Source of the DNA: an uncultured Tateyamaria sp.
Lineage (GTDB): Bacteria; Pseudomonadota; Alphaproteobacteria; Rhodobacterales; Rhodobacteraceae
Direction of reading: 5' to 3'
NCBI RefSeq assembly: GCF_947494755.1
Contig: NZ_CANLVZ010000003.1
Span: forward strand, 246,687-310,686
DNA: 64,000 nt
The position numbers and the translations under genes are program-made. This document shows, piece after piece, positions 1 to 9,647 of this stretch (position 1 is its first letter; every line of letters begins with the position of its first letter). Under the pieces are notes generated by a model. It made no database searches and was not told the DNA's origin. It was given only the letters and a program-made list of their open reading frames with translations.

Positions 1-464
1 AACAGTTCGGCCCACGCCACATAGGCCCCAATGATCAGCAACAATGGGATGGCCGCACGCCAGACGCGGCGAAACACGCAGGCGATAAACAGCGCGTCAA
101 TGATTTGCAGCACAGGCCCCAACCCATGCAGATAGTATTCCAGATACCAGATGATCTGCCCATTGCCATTCACCAGCGACGGGTCGGTGAAATAGAGCCG
201 CCAATAGAGAAACACGACCATCACGTTCAGCACGGCAGCGCACATGGCGGTGACTTCATGGCGGCGGGTGATCCGGTGTTCGCTCAGCGCCAGCATACGG
301 CTGGCCGAATAGAAGGACAGAAACAATGCCCAGATTGTAAGGTATCGAAACGGGCCGCCCGGACCGGACCACGACCCCAGAAATATCTGATGCAGGCAGT
401 ATCCTGCTGCCAGCAAAAAGACGATCCAGCGGTAGGTGACAATGGCGCGCGCATGTATGTTCAT
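1..464 (-). CDS. Polytopic membrane protein, C-terminus outside window
   Basis: Translating the minus strand from an ATG at 464 gives an open frame to the window edge (about 154 codons), so the C-terminus is missing. It starts MNIHARAIVTYRWIVF and is strongly hydrophobic, with at least four likely membrane segments and aromatic loops (YWRLYF, WYLEYYLHGLGP). The layout recalls small FAR-17a/AIG1-like membrane proteins, but this is a weak resemblance. It lies 38 bases downstream of dxs in the same direction and may be co-transcribed. Function unknown. Confidence 0.6.
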   Translation of the reverse strand, partial: MNIHARAIVTYRWIVFLLAAGYCLHQIFLGSWSGPGGPFRYLTIWALFLSFYSASRMLALSEHRITRRHEVTAMCAAVLNVMVVFLYWRLYFTDPSLVNGNGQIIWYLEYYLHGLGPVLQIIDALFIACVFRRVWRAAIPLLLIIGAYVAWAEL

Positions 465-502
465 CGCTCCAGCGTGGCCCAAGGGTCGCGCCGGTGCAAG
501 CT

Positions 503-2431
503 TCAGGCACGCACTTCGCCGAGTGACGCTACGCCAAGCAGGTTCAGCACTTTGGCCTCGATATGTTCGGCGTTCATGCCTGCGACGGCGTACATATCCG
601 CCGGCCCCGCCTGATCGATAAAGATGTCGGGCAGCACCATGGACCGGTATTTGAGGCCCGTGTCGAACACGCCCTCTTCGGCGAGCAGTTGGGCAACGTG
701 GCTGCCAAAGCCGCCTATGGCCCCCTCTTCAATGGTGATCAGCGCGTTGTGCCGTGCGGCCAGATCAAGGATCAGATCGCGATCAAGTGGTTTGGCAAAG
801 CGTGCATCGGCGATGGTGGGTGTGATCCCCTTGGCGGTCAGACTTTCGGCGGCCTTTTCCACCTCGGACAGACGCGTGCCGAAGGACAGCAGCGCAATGC
901 CTGTCCCCTCCTTGATGATCCGGCCCTTGCCGATTTCAAGCGGGGTGCCGCGTTCGGGCATGTCCACGCCCGTGCCTTCACCGCGCGGAAACCGGAACGC
1001 GATAGGCCCGGTGTCATGCGCCGCTGCGGTGGCGACCATATGCGCGAGTTCAGCTTCATCTGCCGCTGCCATGACCACAAAGCCCGGCAGGTTCGACAGA
1101 TAAGATATATCGAAGGCTCCTGCATGGGTCGCGCCATCAGCGCCCACAAGCCCGGCTCGGTCGATGGCAAAGCGCACAGGCAACCGCTGGATCGCCACAT
1201 CATGCACCACCTGATCGTACCCGCGTTGCAGGAAGGTCGAATACATCGTGCAAAACGGCTTCATCCCACCCGCGGCAAGTGCGGCCGAAAACGTGACACC
1301 GTGCTGTTCCGCGATGCCGACATCAAAACAGCGGCTCGGGTAACGCTCAGCAAAAAGGTTCAGGCCCGTGCCATCCGGCATGGCGGCAGTGACTGCGCAA
1401 ATCTTGTCGTCGTCCTGTGCGGCCTTCACCAGATGTTCGGCAAATACTTTGGTGTAGCTGGGCGCGTTGCTGGCTGCCTTCTTTTGTTCGCCTGTGACCA
1501 CGTCGAATTTCGCAGTCGCATGGCCCTTGTCGCGCGCCGTTTCGGCAGGGGCATATCCCTTCCCCTTTTTCGTCAGCACATGGATCAGGATCGGGCCGCG
1601 CGCACGTTCCTTGACGGTGCGCAGAACGGGCAGCAATTGGTCCATGTTGTGCCCGTCGATGGGGCCAAGATAGCTGAACCCCAACTCTTCGAACAGAGTT
1701 CCACCCACGGCCATGCCCTTGAGCATTTCCTTCGCGCGCTTGGCCCCTTCGCGGAAGGGTTCGGGCAACAGGCTGACTGCACCCTTGGCGGCGGCCTTGA
1801 AATCCTGAAACGGGTTTTGGGCATATAGCCGCGATAGATAGGAGGACATCGCCCCGACTGGCGGTGCAATGCTCATCTCGTTGTCGTTCAGGATCACGAT
1901 CAGGCGTTTGCCCAAGTGACCGGCGTTGTTCAGCGCCTCATATGCCATGCCCGCGCTCATCGACCCGTCGCCGATAACTGCGATGGCATCGCCTGCGCCC
2001 TCCGGGGTGACCCCGCCCAGATCGCGCGCAACGGCAAAGCCCAAGGCGGCGCTGATCGAGGTCGAGGAATGGGCTGCCCCAAACGGGTCATATGGCGACT
2101 CGGCGCGTTTCGTGAAGCCGCTCAACCCGTCTTTCATGCGCAGAGTGCGGATGCGATCGCGCCGTTCGGTCAGAATCTTGTGGGGATAGCATTGGTGCCC
2201 CACATCCCAGATCAGCTTGTCGCGCGGAGTGTCGAACACGGCGTGTAAGGCGACCGTCAACTCAACCACACCAAGGCCCGCGCCCAGATGCCCACCTGTC
2301 ACAGAGACCGCTGAAATCGTCTCGGCCCGGACTTCGTCCGCGACCTGGCGCAGTTGCGCATCTGACAGATGTTTCAGATCAGCGGGGCGCTGGATCATAT
2401 CCAGCAGCGGGGTGTCGGGGCGATCGGTCAT
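503..2431 (-). CDS. dxs: 1-deoxy-D-xylulose-5-phosphate synthase
   Basis: This thiamin-diphosphate enzyme condenses pyruvate and glyceraldehyde 3-phosphate, the first step of the non-mevalonate isoprenoid pathway. The 642-residue length is normal. The TPP/metal motif [18 protein letters not shown] is at about 154-171, followed by NDNEMSIAP. The conserved histidines lie in VGHQ (79) and AAHSSTS (121), and the catalytic glutamate is in VGIAEQHG. The middle pyrimidine-binding and C-terminal transketolase domains are intact. It follows ispA by nine bases, so isoprenoid precursor supply and chain elongation are in one operon. The position next to ispA and xseB is usual in Rhodobacterales. Confidence 0.97.
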   Translation of the reverse strand: MTDRPDTPLLDMIQRPADLKHLSDAQLRQVADEVRAETISAVSVTGGHLGAGLGVVELTVALHAVFDTPRDKLIWDVGHQCYPHKILTERRDRIRTLRMKDGLSGFTKRAESPYDPFGAAHSSTSISAALGFAVARDLGGVTPEGAGDAIAVIGDGSMSAGMAYEALNNAGHLGKRLIVILNDNEMSIAPPVGAMSSYLSRLYAQNPFQDFKAAAKGAVSLLPEPFREGAKRAKEMLKGMAVGGTLFEELGFSYLGPIDGHNMDQLLPVLRTVKERARGPILIHVLTKKGKGYAPAETARDKGHATAKFDVVTGEQKKAASNAPSYTKVFAEHLVKAAQDDDKICAVTAAMPDGTGLNLFAERYPSRCFDVGIAEQHGVTFSAALAAGGMKPFCTMYSTFLQRGYDQVVHDVAIQRLPVRFAIDRAGLVGADGATHAGAFDISYLSNLPGFVVMAAADEAELAHMVATAAAHDTGPIAFRFPRGEGTGVDMPERGTPLEIGKGRIIKEGTGIALLSFGTRLSEVEKAAESLTAKGITPTIADARFAKPLDRDLILDLAARHNALITIEEGAIGGFGSHVAQLLAEEGVFDTGLKYRSMVLPDIFIDQAGPADMYAVAGMNAEHIEAKVLNLLGVASLGEVRA

Positions 2432-2440
2432 CAGGTGTCT

Positions 2441-3307
2441 CTAACTCGTGCGGGTAACAACAAAGCGGGCAGTGTCCCGCAATATGTCGCCGTCCGCTCG
2501 GTATATATCTAACGCATCGCAGGCCTCAGTCACCAGATCATCTGCGCGGCGTTTCGCCTCGTCCAGCCCAAGCAGCGACACGAAGGTGGCCTTGCCCGCA
2601 TCGGCGTCCTTGCTGGTGGCCTTGCCCATCGCTTCGGCGTCGCTGGTCACGTCCAGCACATCGTCCGCAATCTGAAAGGCGAGGCCAAGCGCGCGGGAAT
2701 AGGTTTGCAGCGGGGTCAGATCCGCGCCCGCCATGCGCGCCCCGGCGGTGGCGGACCATTCGATCAAGGCCCCCGTCTTACCGCGTTGCAGGGCGGTGAT
2801 CTGATCAAGGGTCAACGGGGTGTTTGCCGTTTCCGCCGCAATGTCCAAGGCTTGGCCCAGAACCATGCCCTGCGCACCGGAGGCGCGCGCCAAGGACAGC
2901 GACAGGTCGGCGCGCACATCGCCACGGCCCACGTCCGGGTGTGATACCAATTCAAAAGCCAGAGTTTGCAGCGCATCTCCGGCCAGCACGGCAGTGGCCT
3001 CGTCCCATTTTACATGAACGGTGGGCGCGCCGCGCCGCAGATCGTCGTCGTCCATGCAAGGCAGGTCGTCGTGCACCAGCGAATAGGCGTGCTGCGCCTC
3101 GATTCCCGTCGCGGGCCAGATCGCGGCTGCGGGATCGATCCCGTGCAATCGTGCGCTTTCGAGCACCATGAATCCACGCAGGCGTTTGCCGCCATTGGTC
3201 GCATGGGCCATCGCGTGCACCACGGGCAGATCATCAAACGTGCTCAGGACGGCGTCAAATTGCGCCTGAATGGCTGTACCAGCCTCGGTAAGTTTTTGGC
3301 GAAGCAT
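2441..3307 (-). CDS. ispA: Polyprenyl (farnesyl/geranyl) diphosphate synthase
   Basis: A trans-prenyltransferase that extends allylic diphosphates with isopentenyl diphosphate, making the C15 precursor for quinones, undecaprenol and carotenoids. The first Asp-rich motif is DDLPCMDDDD at residues 80-89. The second is DDVLD at 215-219 within FQIADDVLDV. KRLRG near 41-45 is the usual diphosphate-binding start. The 288-residue length suits an IspA-type short-chain enzyme. It lies between xseB (six-base gap) and dxs. Product chain length (C15 or C20) cannot be settled from sequence alone. Confidence 0.93.
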   Translation of the reverse strand: MLRQKLTEAGTAIQAQFDAVLSTFDDLPVVHAMAHATNGGKRLRGFMVLESARLHGIDPAAAIWPATGIEAQHAYSLVHDDLPCMDDDDLRRGAPTVHVKWDEATAVLAGDALQTLAFELVSHPDVGRGDVRADLSLSLARASGAQGMVLGQALDIAAETANTPLTLDQITALQRGKTGALIEWSATAGARMAGADLTPLQTYSRALGLAFQIADDVLDVTSDAEAMGKATSKDADAGKATFVSLLGLDEAKRRADDLVTEACDALDIYRADGDILRDTARFVVTRTS

Positions 3308-3313
3308 TCCCGG

Positions 3314-3556
3314 TCAAAGGTCGTTGACAGGTTTCAACCCGGTTGGGTTGCCATCGCCATCAAGCGTAATGGCGGCCACCTTCTCCTCGGCCTCTTTAAG
3401 CTTGGTCTCGCAGCGGGTCTTGAGCGCGGCACCGCGCTCATACAGCTTGATGGAGTCGTCCAGCGCCACATCACCCCGTTCCAGCTGACCCAGCACCTTT
3501 TCCAATTCGGCCATGGCCTCTTCGAATCTCATCTCGTCTACGGGGCGGTCAGTCAT
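3314..3556 (-). CDS. xseB: Exodeoxyribonuclease VII small subunit
   Basis: XseB is the small subunit that assembles on XseA to form exonuclease VII, which degrades single-stranded DNA. The 80-residue protein has the family pattern RFEEAMAELEKVLGQLERGD followed by SIKLYERGAAL, forming a two-helix coiled coil. The ATG at 3556 was chosen because it gives normal length and overlaps the stop of the upstream hydrolase as ATGA. A longer in-frame start at 3598 would lie inside that gene. It leads into ispA and dxs. Confidence 0.93.
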   Translation of the reverse strand: MTDRPVDEMRFEEAMAELEKVLGQLERGDVALDDSIKLYERGAALKTRCETKLKEAEEKVAAITLDGDGNPTGLKPVNDL

Positions 3557-4491
3557 TGGGCGGCCTTTATCAGCGATTGTACATGGGCGCGGGCGCAAGC
3601 GGCCAGCGCATCAAGATCATAGCCCCCTTCCAGGACCGACACCACCCGGCCTTTGCACAGGGTTCGTGCAGCTTTTGTGATCATTTCAGTGAGGCGCACG
3701 AAGGTGTCCACGCTCCAATTCAACTGGGCAAGGGGGTCGTCCTGATGGGCGTCGAACCCGGCAGAGATCAGGATCAGATCGGGTTTGTGCGCCATGAGCG
3801 CCGGGATCACTTTCGCCTCGTAAGCGGCAATGGCGTGCGCGCCGTCGGTGCCGGGGGCAAGGGGGATGTTCAGAACGGTCCCGTGCGGGCCGCGATCCTC
3901 GGCCTGTCCGGTGCCGGGCCACAATGGAATCTGCTGCGAGGTGATCACCAGCGCCTGGGGATCGTCCTGCAACAACGCTTGGGTGCCGTTGCCGTGGTGT
4001 ACGTCAAAGTCCACCACTGCGACACGGTCCAGACCGTGTACCTCAAGCGCGTGCTTGGCGGCGATGGCGACGTTGCCAAAGATGCAAAAGCCCATGGGCA
4101 GGGACTGTTCAGCGTGATGACCCGGCGGGCGCATGGCGACAAAGGCGTTCTGTGCCTCGTCATCAAGCACCATATCCACCGCTTTGACAGCACCCCCGAC
4201 CGCGCGCCAGATCGCGTTTTCCGAGGTGGGGGACAGGAACGTTTCTGCATCGGTCTCGCGATCTAGTCCGGCAAAGCCATGGGCCGGAATTTTCGAGCGC
4301 ACAAAGTCGATATAGGATCGCGGATGGCACAGTGCGATGGAGGCATCATCGGCCAGCGGCGGGTCCACCCGGAGCAGGTCCAGATCCTCAAGCGCGCGTT
4401 GAACATAAGCCAGCCGCGCGACCTGTTCGGGCATGCCCGTCGGGGTGACATGGGCCAGCCCGTCGGCATGGGTCAGAAGTGCGGTTCTCAT
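3553..4491 (-). CDS. Histone-deacetylase/acetoin-utilisation family hydrolase
   Basis: A zinc amidohydrolase of the arginase/deacetylase fold; bacterial members act on acetylated lysines, polyamines or unknown acyl amides. The RPPGHHAE motif (residues 121-128) carries the paired histidines. DFDVHHGNG (161-169) supplies metal-binding Asp163 and His165, and SAGFDAHQDDP the third ligand. LEGGYD near the C-terminus holds the substrate-binding glycines. The 312-residue length is normal for class II-like bacterial members. Its stop overlaps the start of xseB, giving a likely four-gene transcript with xseB-ispA-dxs. The substrate is not known. Confidence 0.9.
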   Translation of the reverse strand: MRTALLTHADGLAHVTPTGMPEQVARLAYVQRALEDLDLLRVDPPLADDASIALCHPRSYIDFVRSKIPAHGFAGLDRETDAETFLSPTSENAIWRAVGGAVKAVDMVLDDEAQNAFVAMRPPGHHAEQSLPMGFCIFGNVAIAAKHALEVHGLDRVAVVDFDVHHGNGTQALLQDDPQALVITSQQIPLWPGTGQAEDRGPHGTVLNIPLAPGTDGAHAIAAYEAKVIPALMAHKPDLILISAGFDAHQDDPLAQLNWSVDTFVRLTEMITKAARTLCKGRVVSVLEGGYDLDALAACARAHVQSLIKAAQ

Positions 4492-4536
4492 ATCTTCATT
4501 GTTCCAAAAATATGCAAATCCAACCCCGCAACAGGC

Positions 4537-5238
4537 TCAATCGGGGGCAAGCATATAGCCCGCACCGCGCACGGTTTGCAGATAACGCGGCTGCTTGGGA
4601 TTGCTTTCGATCTTGCGGCGCAGGCGGGTGATCTGGACGTCGACCGCGCGTTCCTGGGCCTGGCCTCGATCGCGGCCCAGGTCCTCGACCAGCTTGGCAC
4701 GGCTGATCGCCTCACCCGGTTGGGCCGAAAACAGCTTCATCAACTGCATCTCGGTGGCCGTCAGACGGACCAGATCCGGCCCCTGCCACATCTCGCCACG
4801 CTCCATGTCATAACGGATCGGGCCGAGGGTGAGAATCTTGGGCGTCGCCTCTTCGGCGGCGACATCCGGCACCCGGCGCAGGATCGCATTGATGCGCAAC
4901 AACAGCTCTTTGGGCTCAAACGGTTTGGGCAGGTAGTCGTCCGCACCGGCCTCGAGTCCCTCGATCCGGTTCTCGGTGTCGCCCTTGGCGGTCAATAGCA
5001 GGATGGGGGTTGCATGGGTTTCCCGCAAAGACCGGCACAGGCTCAGCCCGTCTTCACCCGGCATCATCACATCGAGTACGATCATATCAAAATCGAGCCC
5101 TGCGAGAATACGTCGCGCATGTTCGGCATCGCGCGCAGACGTGACCAGAAACCCATTCCGCATAAGGAACTTTTGCAGCAACGTACGGATGCGTTCGTCG
5201 TCATCCACAATCAACAGATGTGCGTCAAAATCGCTCAT
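4537..5238 (-). CDS. petR: OmpR-family response regulator PetR
   Basis: Two-domain response regulator of 233 residues. The N-terminal receiver has the acidic pair in VDDDE (11-15), phospho-acceptor Asp56 in VLDVMMPGEDG, Thr in LLTAKG and Lys in DDYLPKPFEP. The C-terminal half is an OmpR/PhoB winged helix ending YLQTVRGAGYMLAPD. Pairing with an overlapping MarR gene matches the petPR locus first described in Rhodobacter capsulatus, where it is needed for cytochrome bc1 expression. The petABC operon lies about 12 kb away here. No histidine kinase is adjacent. Confidence 0.88.
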   Translation of the reverse strand: MSDFDAHLLIVDDDERIRTLLQKFLMRNGFLVTSARDAEHARRILAGLDFDMIVLDVMMPGEDGLSLCRSLRETHATPILLLTAKGDTENRIEGLEAGADDYLPKPFEPKELLLRINAILRRVPDVAAEEATPKILTLGPIRYDMERGEMWQGPDLVRLTATEMQLMKLFSAQPGEAISRAKLVEDLGRDRGQAQERAVDVQITRLRRKIESNPKQPRYLQTVRGAGYMLAPD

Positions 5239-5747
5239 GCGCCGCTCTCCTTCAGTCGTGTGTAGGTGCGCTGCATTTCCGTGTCCATCATAGCCTCAAG
5301 CACCGTGCGAAAGCCTGCCACTGCATCTGGTCCTGCATCCCGAAACGCCGAGCGCATGCGAACCCGCTGCGCATCGGACAACTGCCCCTCGAGGGCGCGC
5401 CCTGCATCCGTCAGATAGAGGTGACGCTCCCGTTTGTCAGACTTTCCTACACGGCTTTCGACCAATCCGTCTTCTATCATCGTGCGCAATACGCGGTTCA
5501 GCGATTGTTTGGTGACCCCAAGAATGTTGAGCAGGTTGTTCACCGTTGTGCCTGGAGCGCGATTGATGAAATGGATAGCGCGGTGATGGGCGCGCCCATA
5601 GGCGAGGTTGGCCAAAATGCGGTCCGGGTCGGCTGTAAAGCCGCGATAGGCAAAGAACATCGCCTCGATCCCTTGGCGCAATTGTTCGTCCGTCAGAAAC
5701 AACAGGTTCTCGCCGCTGATTGCGGCGGGCGTGCGTCCATCGGCCAT
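5235..5747 (-). CDS. petP: MarR-family regulator PetP
   Basis: A 170-residue MarR-type winged-helix protein. The recognition region is VNNLLNILGVTKQSLNRVLRTM, followed by a wing with the family pattern RVGKSDKRERHLYLTDAGR. Its stop overlaps the petR start (ATGA), implying coupled translation. Together the two genes match the petPR pair of Rhodobacterales. The region between its start and divergent ilvE, about 150 bp, should hold promoters for both directions. No ligand can be predicted. Confidence 0.85.
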   Translation of the reverse strand: MADGRTPAAISGENLLFLTDEQLRQGIEAMFFAYRGFTADPDRILANLAYGRAHHRAIHFINRAPGTTVNNLLNILGVTKQSLNRVLRTMIEDGLVESRVGKSDKRERHLYLTDAGRALEGQLSDAQRVRMRSAFRDAGPDAVAGFRTVLEAMMDTEMQRTYTRLKESGA

Positions 5748-5900
5748 GCGTATCCCTCGTCTTGTACTGTCCGCTTTGCGATCAGTTTAAGTCAGCCTTG
5801 TTGACATTCCAAGAGCGAAGGGCTATCGAATCGCAGGTTTTGCGCAACTATGTGTCCGCATCGGACTTATTCGCGCAATAATTGCAAATTGGAGGGTGCC

Positions 5901-6767
5901 ATGGCTGGTTATGATGATCGTGACGGAAAGATTTGGATGGACGGCCAAATGGTCGATTGGCGCAGCGCGAATGTCCATGTCCTGAGCCATGCCATGCACT
6001 ATGCCAGTTCCGTGTTTGAGGGCGAGCGGGCCTACAACGGCAAGATTTTCCTGAGCCGCAAACACTCGGAACGTCTGCATTTTTCGGCTGGCGAACTGGA
6101 TTTCCAGATCCCCTATACCGTGGACGAGATTGAAGCCGCCAAGCAGCAGGTTCTGACCGCCAATGGCCTGACGGACGCCTATGTCCGGGCGGTCGCATGG
6201 CGCGGTGCGGGCGAAGATATGGGTGTCTCTTCCGCCCGCAACCCGGTCCATTTGGCCATCGCCGCATGGGAATGGGGCAGCTATTACGGCGACGCCAAGT
6301 TCAAGGGTGCCAAGATCGATATCGCCAAGTGGAAGCGCCCGAGCCCCGAAGCGATCCCGGTTCATGCCAAGGCGGCGGGCCTTTACATGATCTGCACGAC
6401 CTCCAAACATGCAGCCGAAGCCAAGGGCTGCTCGGACGCGCTGTTCATGGATTATCGCGGCTATGTCGCCGAATGCACCGGGGCCAACATCTTTTTCGTT
6501 AAGGACGGAGAGGTGCACACGCCCAAGGCCGACGTCTTTTTGAACGGGCTGACCCGCCAGACGGTGATCGGCATGTTGGAAGACCGCCAGATCAAGGTGC
6601 ATGAACGCGTCATTATGCCCGAAGAACTCGAAGGGTTCGAACAGTGCTGGCTGACCGGCACCGCAGCCGAAGTCACACCCGTGGGTGAGATCGCGGACTA
6701 CAATTTCGAGGTCGGAACGATCACCCGCGAGATCGCCGAAAGCTACGAAAAGCTGGTGCGCGCCTGA
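5901..6767 (+). CDS. ilvE: Branched-chain amino acid aminotransferase
   Basis: A fold-type IV PLP enzyme that interconverts Val, Leu, Ile and their 2-keto acids. The start at 5901 has GGAGGG eight bases upstream and yields 288 residues. Motifs include HYASSVFEGERAY near the N-terminus and the PLP lysine region VHAKAAGLYM. YVAECTGANIFFV and FLNGLTRQTVIGM bind the cofactor phosphate. The length and the GEGERAY-type N-terminus are usual for the alphaproteobacterial form. It is followed after one base by a small SnoaL-like gene. Confidence 0.93.
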   Translation: MAGYDDRDGKIWMDGQMVDWRSANVHVLSHAMHYASSVFEGERAYNGKIFLSRKHSERLHFSAGELDFQIPYTVDEIEAAKQQVLTANGLTDAYVRAVAWRGAGEDMGVSSARNPVHLAIAAWEWGSYYGDAKFKGAKIDIAKWKRPSPEAIPVHAKAAGLYMICTTSKHAAEAKGCSDALFMDYRGYVAECTGANIFFVKDGEVHTPKADVFLNGLTRQTVIGMLEDRQIKVHERVIMPEELEGFEQCWLTGTAAEVTPVGEIADYNFEVGTITREIAESYEKLVRA

Positions 6768-6768
6768 C

Positions 6769-7113
6769 ATGGATTTCGACGCCTTCGCTGAAGAGTGGGA
6801 GGCAGCGTGGAATTCCCATGATCTGACCCGCATCCTTGCCCATTACAGCGAGGACGTGGTGTTCCGCTCGCGGAAGGCGATGCGGCTGATGGGGCGGGGC
6901 GAGTTACAAGGAAAGACCGCCTTGCGCGACTATTGGAGCCGCGCGCTTGAGGCGCAGCCGGGCCTGTCCTTTGTCGTGGTCGACGTGCTGCACGGGCATG
7001 GCATGCTGGTAATCACCTATCGTAACCAGAATGACGTACTCGCCGCCGAAACGCTGCGCTTTGGACCGGATGGTTTGGTGGTCGAGGCGTCAGCTTGCCA
7101 TCGCCCGGTTTGA
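6769..7113 (+). CDS. SnoaL/NTF2-like small protein
   Basis: A 114-residue protein starting MDFDAFAEEWEAAWNSHDLTRI, the usual first helix of the SnoaL-like/NTF2 cone fold. It continues with HYSEDVVFRSR and GRGELQGKTALRDYW, a pattern of nuclear-transport-factor-2-like proteins of unknown substrate. It starts one base after the ilvE stop, so it is probably translated from the same mRNA. Its last 24 bases overlap the 3' end of the convergent phosphatase gene. Enzymatic or binding role unknown. Confidence 0.8.
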   Translation: MDFDAFAEEWEAAWNSHDLTRILAHYSEDVVFRSRKAMRLMGRGELQGKTALRDYWSRALEAQPGLSFVVVDVLHGHGMLVITYRNQNDVLAAETLRFGPDGLVVEASACHRPV

Positions 7114-8091
7114 ACTGACCTCAATTTCCTTGAAATCAGGTGCGCTGTCGACCTGCACACCTGCGGCGCGCAGGTCCGCCATCGCGGCGGTGCTTTCTTC
7201 GTCGGGCCCGGGCCCCGGTTCGCGCAGGATCACGCGCGCAATGCGGCCAGGATTGCGTTTGTGCATGTCGAGATAGACGTGCGCGTCATGCTGTCCGGTA
7301 TCGCCAATCAAGACGAAGGGCAGACCAGGATTGGCCCGCAAAAGCGATTCAATGGCCGCCCCTTTGTGATCGCCGTGGGTCCCTGTGATGAACTGTGTTT
7401 CTGACAGGCCAAGATCGCGCAAGAACATGGGCGCCTTGAGCAGACCGTGCCGATCAAAGATCGCGCGCAGGAAGTGGAACATGTTCCAAGGCGACGAACT
7501 CACGAGATAGACCGGGTTGCGGTCTCCGTGCAGCGCGTCGATCAGCGCGATGCTGTCGGGAAAGATATGCCGGGTCGCCGCATTGCCGGTCAGCGAGGTC
7601 CAGAGGTTCCGCACCAGCGAGTACGCTCCGGTTTCCAGCAGCGTGTCGTCGATATCCGAAATGACCCCGTAGGTCGCGTGTTGATGCGGAATCAGCACTT
7701 CGAGGACCGCACTCTCGGCGGGGGTGTCGACCAAATGGGCCGAGACGGTGTGCCAACCCGGCGGTACATCCGCACGTGGCAGTACAAGGGTGAAATAGCC
7801 TTCTTCGTCGCTACGCGTGGTGACGCCCTCTGCAGCGATGGCCACATCTGCCACCTCGTCCGTCGCAAACAGTGCCATCATCTGCACGAAGTTGGTCCAT
7901 TTGCTTTGAGTGGGCAGCGGCTGTCTCCGGCGTCGACGGCTGAGGATACGGCCACGCAGGATCAGAGCATCCGGCGTGGCGTAGCCTAGGTAGGGTTCAA
8001 TGATCGGTGCGTCGGGGCGGGTTGTCTTGATCCGATCGACAAAGCGTTCGATTGGATGCAGTACGCGGGCGAGTGTTGTTTTGAAAGACAT
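7090..8091 (-). CDS. App1-like (DUF2183) phosphatase
   Basis: A 333-residue protein with a HAD-like catalytic signature SDIDDTLLETGA near residues 145-156, followed by YLVSSSPWNMFHFLR. This is the pattern of yeast App1-type phosphatidate phosphatases. ITGTHGDHKG and VLIGDTGQHDAHVY fit the later HAD motifs. A proline-rich beta domain (YFTLVLPRADVPPGWHTV) precedes the catalytic part, as in bacterial homologues. No signal peptide is evident. Phosphatidate phosphatase activity is inferred from family; substrate unproven. It overlaps the SnoaL-like gene tail-to-tail by 24 bases. Confidence 0.85.
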   Translation of the reverse strand: MSFKTTLARVLHPIERFVDRIKTTRPDAPIIEPYLGYATPDALILRGRILSRRRRRQPLPTQSKWTNFVQMMALFATDEVADVAIAAEGVTTRSDEEGYFTLVLPRADVPPGWHTVSAHLVDTPAESAVLEVLIPHQHATYGVISDIDDTLLETGAYSLVRNLWTSLTGNAATRHIFPDSIALIDALHGDRNPVYLVSSSPWNMFHFLRAIFDRHGLLKAPMFLRDLGLSETQFITGTHGDHKGAAIESLLRANPGLPFVLIGDTGQHDAHVYLDMHKRNPGRIARVILREPGPGPDEESTAAMADLRAAGVQVDSAPDFKEIEVSSNRAMAS

Positions 8092-8127
8092 GCCTAGTAA
8101 ACGCGGCGGAGGCTAGAGTGGTTCCGC

Positions 8128-9063
8128 CTAACCCTTTGGATCAGTGACTTGCCGGGCCTTGCGCCGGTCCATCCCCAGGTGCCGTTCGCGCCATATGATC
8201 AGCACGCCGCCCAATACCACAAGCGATGCACCGATCACCGTGGCCGATGTCGGTATTTCGGCAAAGATCACGTATCCGATCACCGCCGCGAAGATCAGAG
8301 ATGCATAGTCGAACGGTGCCAGCATCGACGCCGCGCCGAACCGGTAACTCGACGTCACGAGGATTTGGGCAACACCGCCGATCAGCCCCGCGCCGATCAG
8401 CAAGGCCAGATCGCGGCCCGCCGGGATCACCCAGCCAAAGGGCAGACTCAGCAGGCTCAGCACCGTCGCGGTCAGCGAAAAATAGAACACAATGGCGGCA
8501 GTATGTTCGGTTTTGACCAGCGTGCGGATGTGGATTTGGACCAAAGCCCGCAGGATCGCAGCGGCCAAGACCATGATCGCACCAAGGCTTGCCGCAGTAC
8601 CGAGACTATCGACGGTCAGTCTGGGCCACATCACGATCATCACACCGACCAGCCCAAGGGCCACCGCGCTGATCCGGAACAGGCGAATACGCTCGCTCAG
8701 CATAACGGCAGCCAAAATGACGGTGAACATGGGCGTCGCATAGCCGATGGCAGTCACTTCTGGCAGGGGCAGCAAGCCAAGCCCGGCAAAGGTCAGTGCC
8801 ATGGCGGATGTGCCGAACAAACCCCGCCAGATATGACCGCGCAGATTGTTGGGGATCAGCGCCTCGCGGATTTCGCTCCGCTGCCAGATCCAGGCGACGA
8901 TGATCGGCATTGCAAACAGCGAGCGGAAGAACACGGCCTGCCCTGCGGGAACGTTCTGGGTCGCTACCTTGATCATCGCGGCCATGACCATAAACAGAAA
9001 TACCGCCATCAGCTTGAGCGCGATGGCGGTTCCGGGTTTGTTTTGGGTCGAGGGCTGTTGCAT
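8128..9063 (-). CDS. EamA-family drug/metabolite exporter
   Basis: A hydrophobic protein of 311 residues with about ten membrane segments in two repeated EamA halves. The first half contains FFRSLFAMPIIVAW and PLPEVTAIGYATPMFTVIL, and the second PFDYASLIFAAVIGYVIFAE. These are the signature regions of the DMT superfamily. The start at 9063 was taken because residues upstream of it are not hydrophobic and unlike the family. The C-terminus is short and basic (RERHLGMDRRKAR). Substrate not predictable. Confidence 0.88.
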   Translation of the reverse strand: MQQPSTQNKPGTAIALKLMAVFLFMVMAAMIKVATQNVPAGQAVFFRSLFAMPIIVAWIWQRSEIREALIPNNLRGHIWRGLFGTSAMALTFAGLGLLPLPEVTAIGYATPMFTVILAAVMLSERIRLFRISAVALGLVGVMIVMWPRLTVDSLGTAASLGAIMVLAAAILRALVQIHIRTLVKTEHTAAIVFYFSLTATVLSLLSLPFGWVIPAGRDLALLIGAGLIGGVAQILVTSSYRFGAASMLAPFDYASLIFAAVIGYVIFAEIPTSATVIGASLVVLGGVLIIWRERHLGMDRRKARQVTDPKG

Positions 9064-9104
9064 TGCCCCCGACCCTTGGAGGGTTATTGGCGTCTTGGCA
9101 AGCC

Positions 9105-9500
9105 TTAGCCCAAGCTGGCGACACCGAGTGGCACGCTGAACTTCTCGCACCAGATGTAGACTTCGTTGAAGTCGGCAATGTCGATGCCTGCAGGAACGGT
9201 GAAGGACTGGCTACCTGTCAGGTTGGCCAGCTTGCCGGAGTCGGTGTTGCCGTTGAAATTGCCGTCTTTGCCCAGGCCCACGCGGGGGTCGGGTGCGCCG
9301 TCGAGGCTGAAGTCTTCGCCCAATGTGATGGTGTGGCTGCCGTCGGCGTTCTTGGTGATCTCAACGCCGCCGGTTGTGATGTGATCGGATGCGCCGACAA
9401 AGGTGCCAGAGCCGACGGTTTCGGCTTGCGCGGTCAGGGCGGTGAGGCTGATGACGGCGAACAATGCGACGGCGATAACGGTTTGAATGGTTTTGAACAT
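9105..9500 (-). CDS. Secreted DM13-domain protein
   Basis: A 131-residue exported protein. Residues 1-25 form a signal peptide (MFKTIQTVIAVALFAVISL ending in AQA). The mature part shows the DM13 pattern: GSGTFVGASDHITTGGVEI, then GEDFSLDGAPDPRVGLGKDG, and a C-terminal WCEKFSVPLGVASL with the conserved single cysteine. DM13 domains are proposed to bind redox partners, but no reaction is known for the bacterial forms. The start at 9500 has AAGGAT upstream and places the signal peptide at the N-terminus. It is divergent from a TetR gene that may control it. Confidence 0.82.
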   Translation of the reverse strand: MFKTIQTVIAVALFAVISLTALTAQAETVGSGTFVGASDHITTGGVEITKNADGSHTITLGEDFSLDGAPDPRVGLGKDGNFNGNTDSGKLANLTGSQSFTVPAGIDIADFNEVYIWCEKFSVPLGVASLG

Positions 9501-9647
9501 CTGGACGATCCTTAGAGACTGGGGTGTGCTGTTTTGATGCACCCACATCTATCTTTAGGAACCGATTGGTACAATACACGAGTCCGTGAGTTCTGGACTA
9601 TCTGGTTCCTTACGCTATATTGAGGTTCGAGCAGATGGAGACCGAAC

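Noticed and set aside
563..1828. Long plus-strand frame opposite dxs
   Set aside because: Antisense shadow of a well-supported dxs gene; no family motifs.
8149..9108. Plus-strand 319-codon frame
   Set aside because: Antisense to the EamA exporter; His/Gln/Arg-rich composition typical of a reverse frame.
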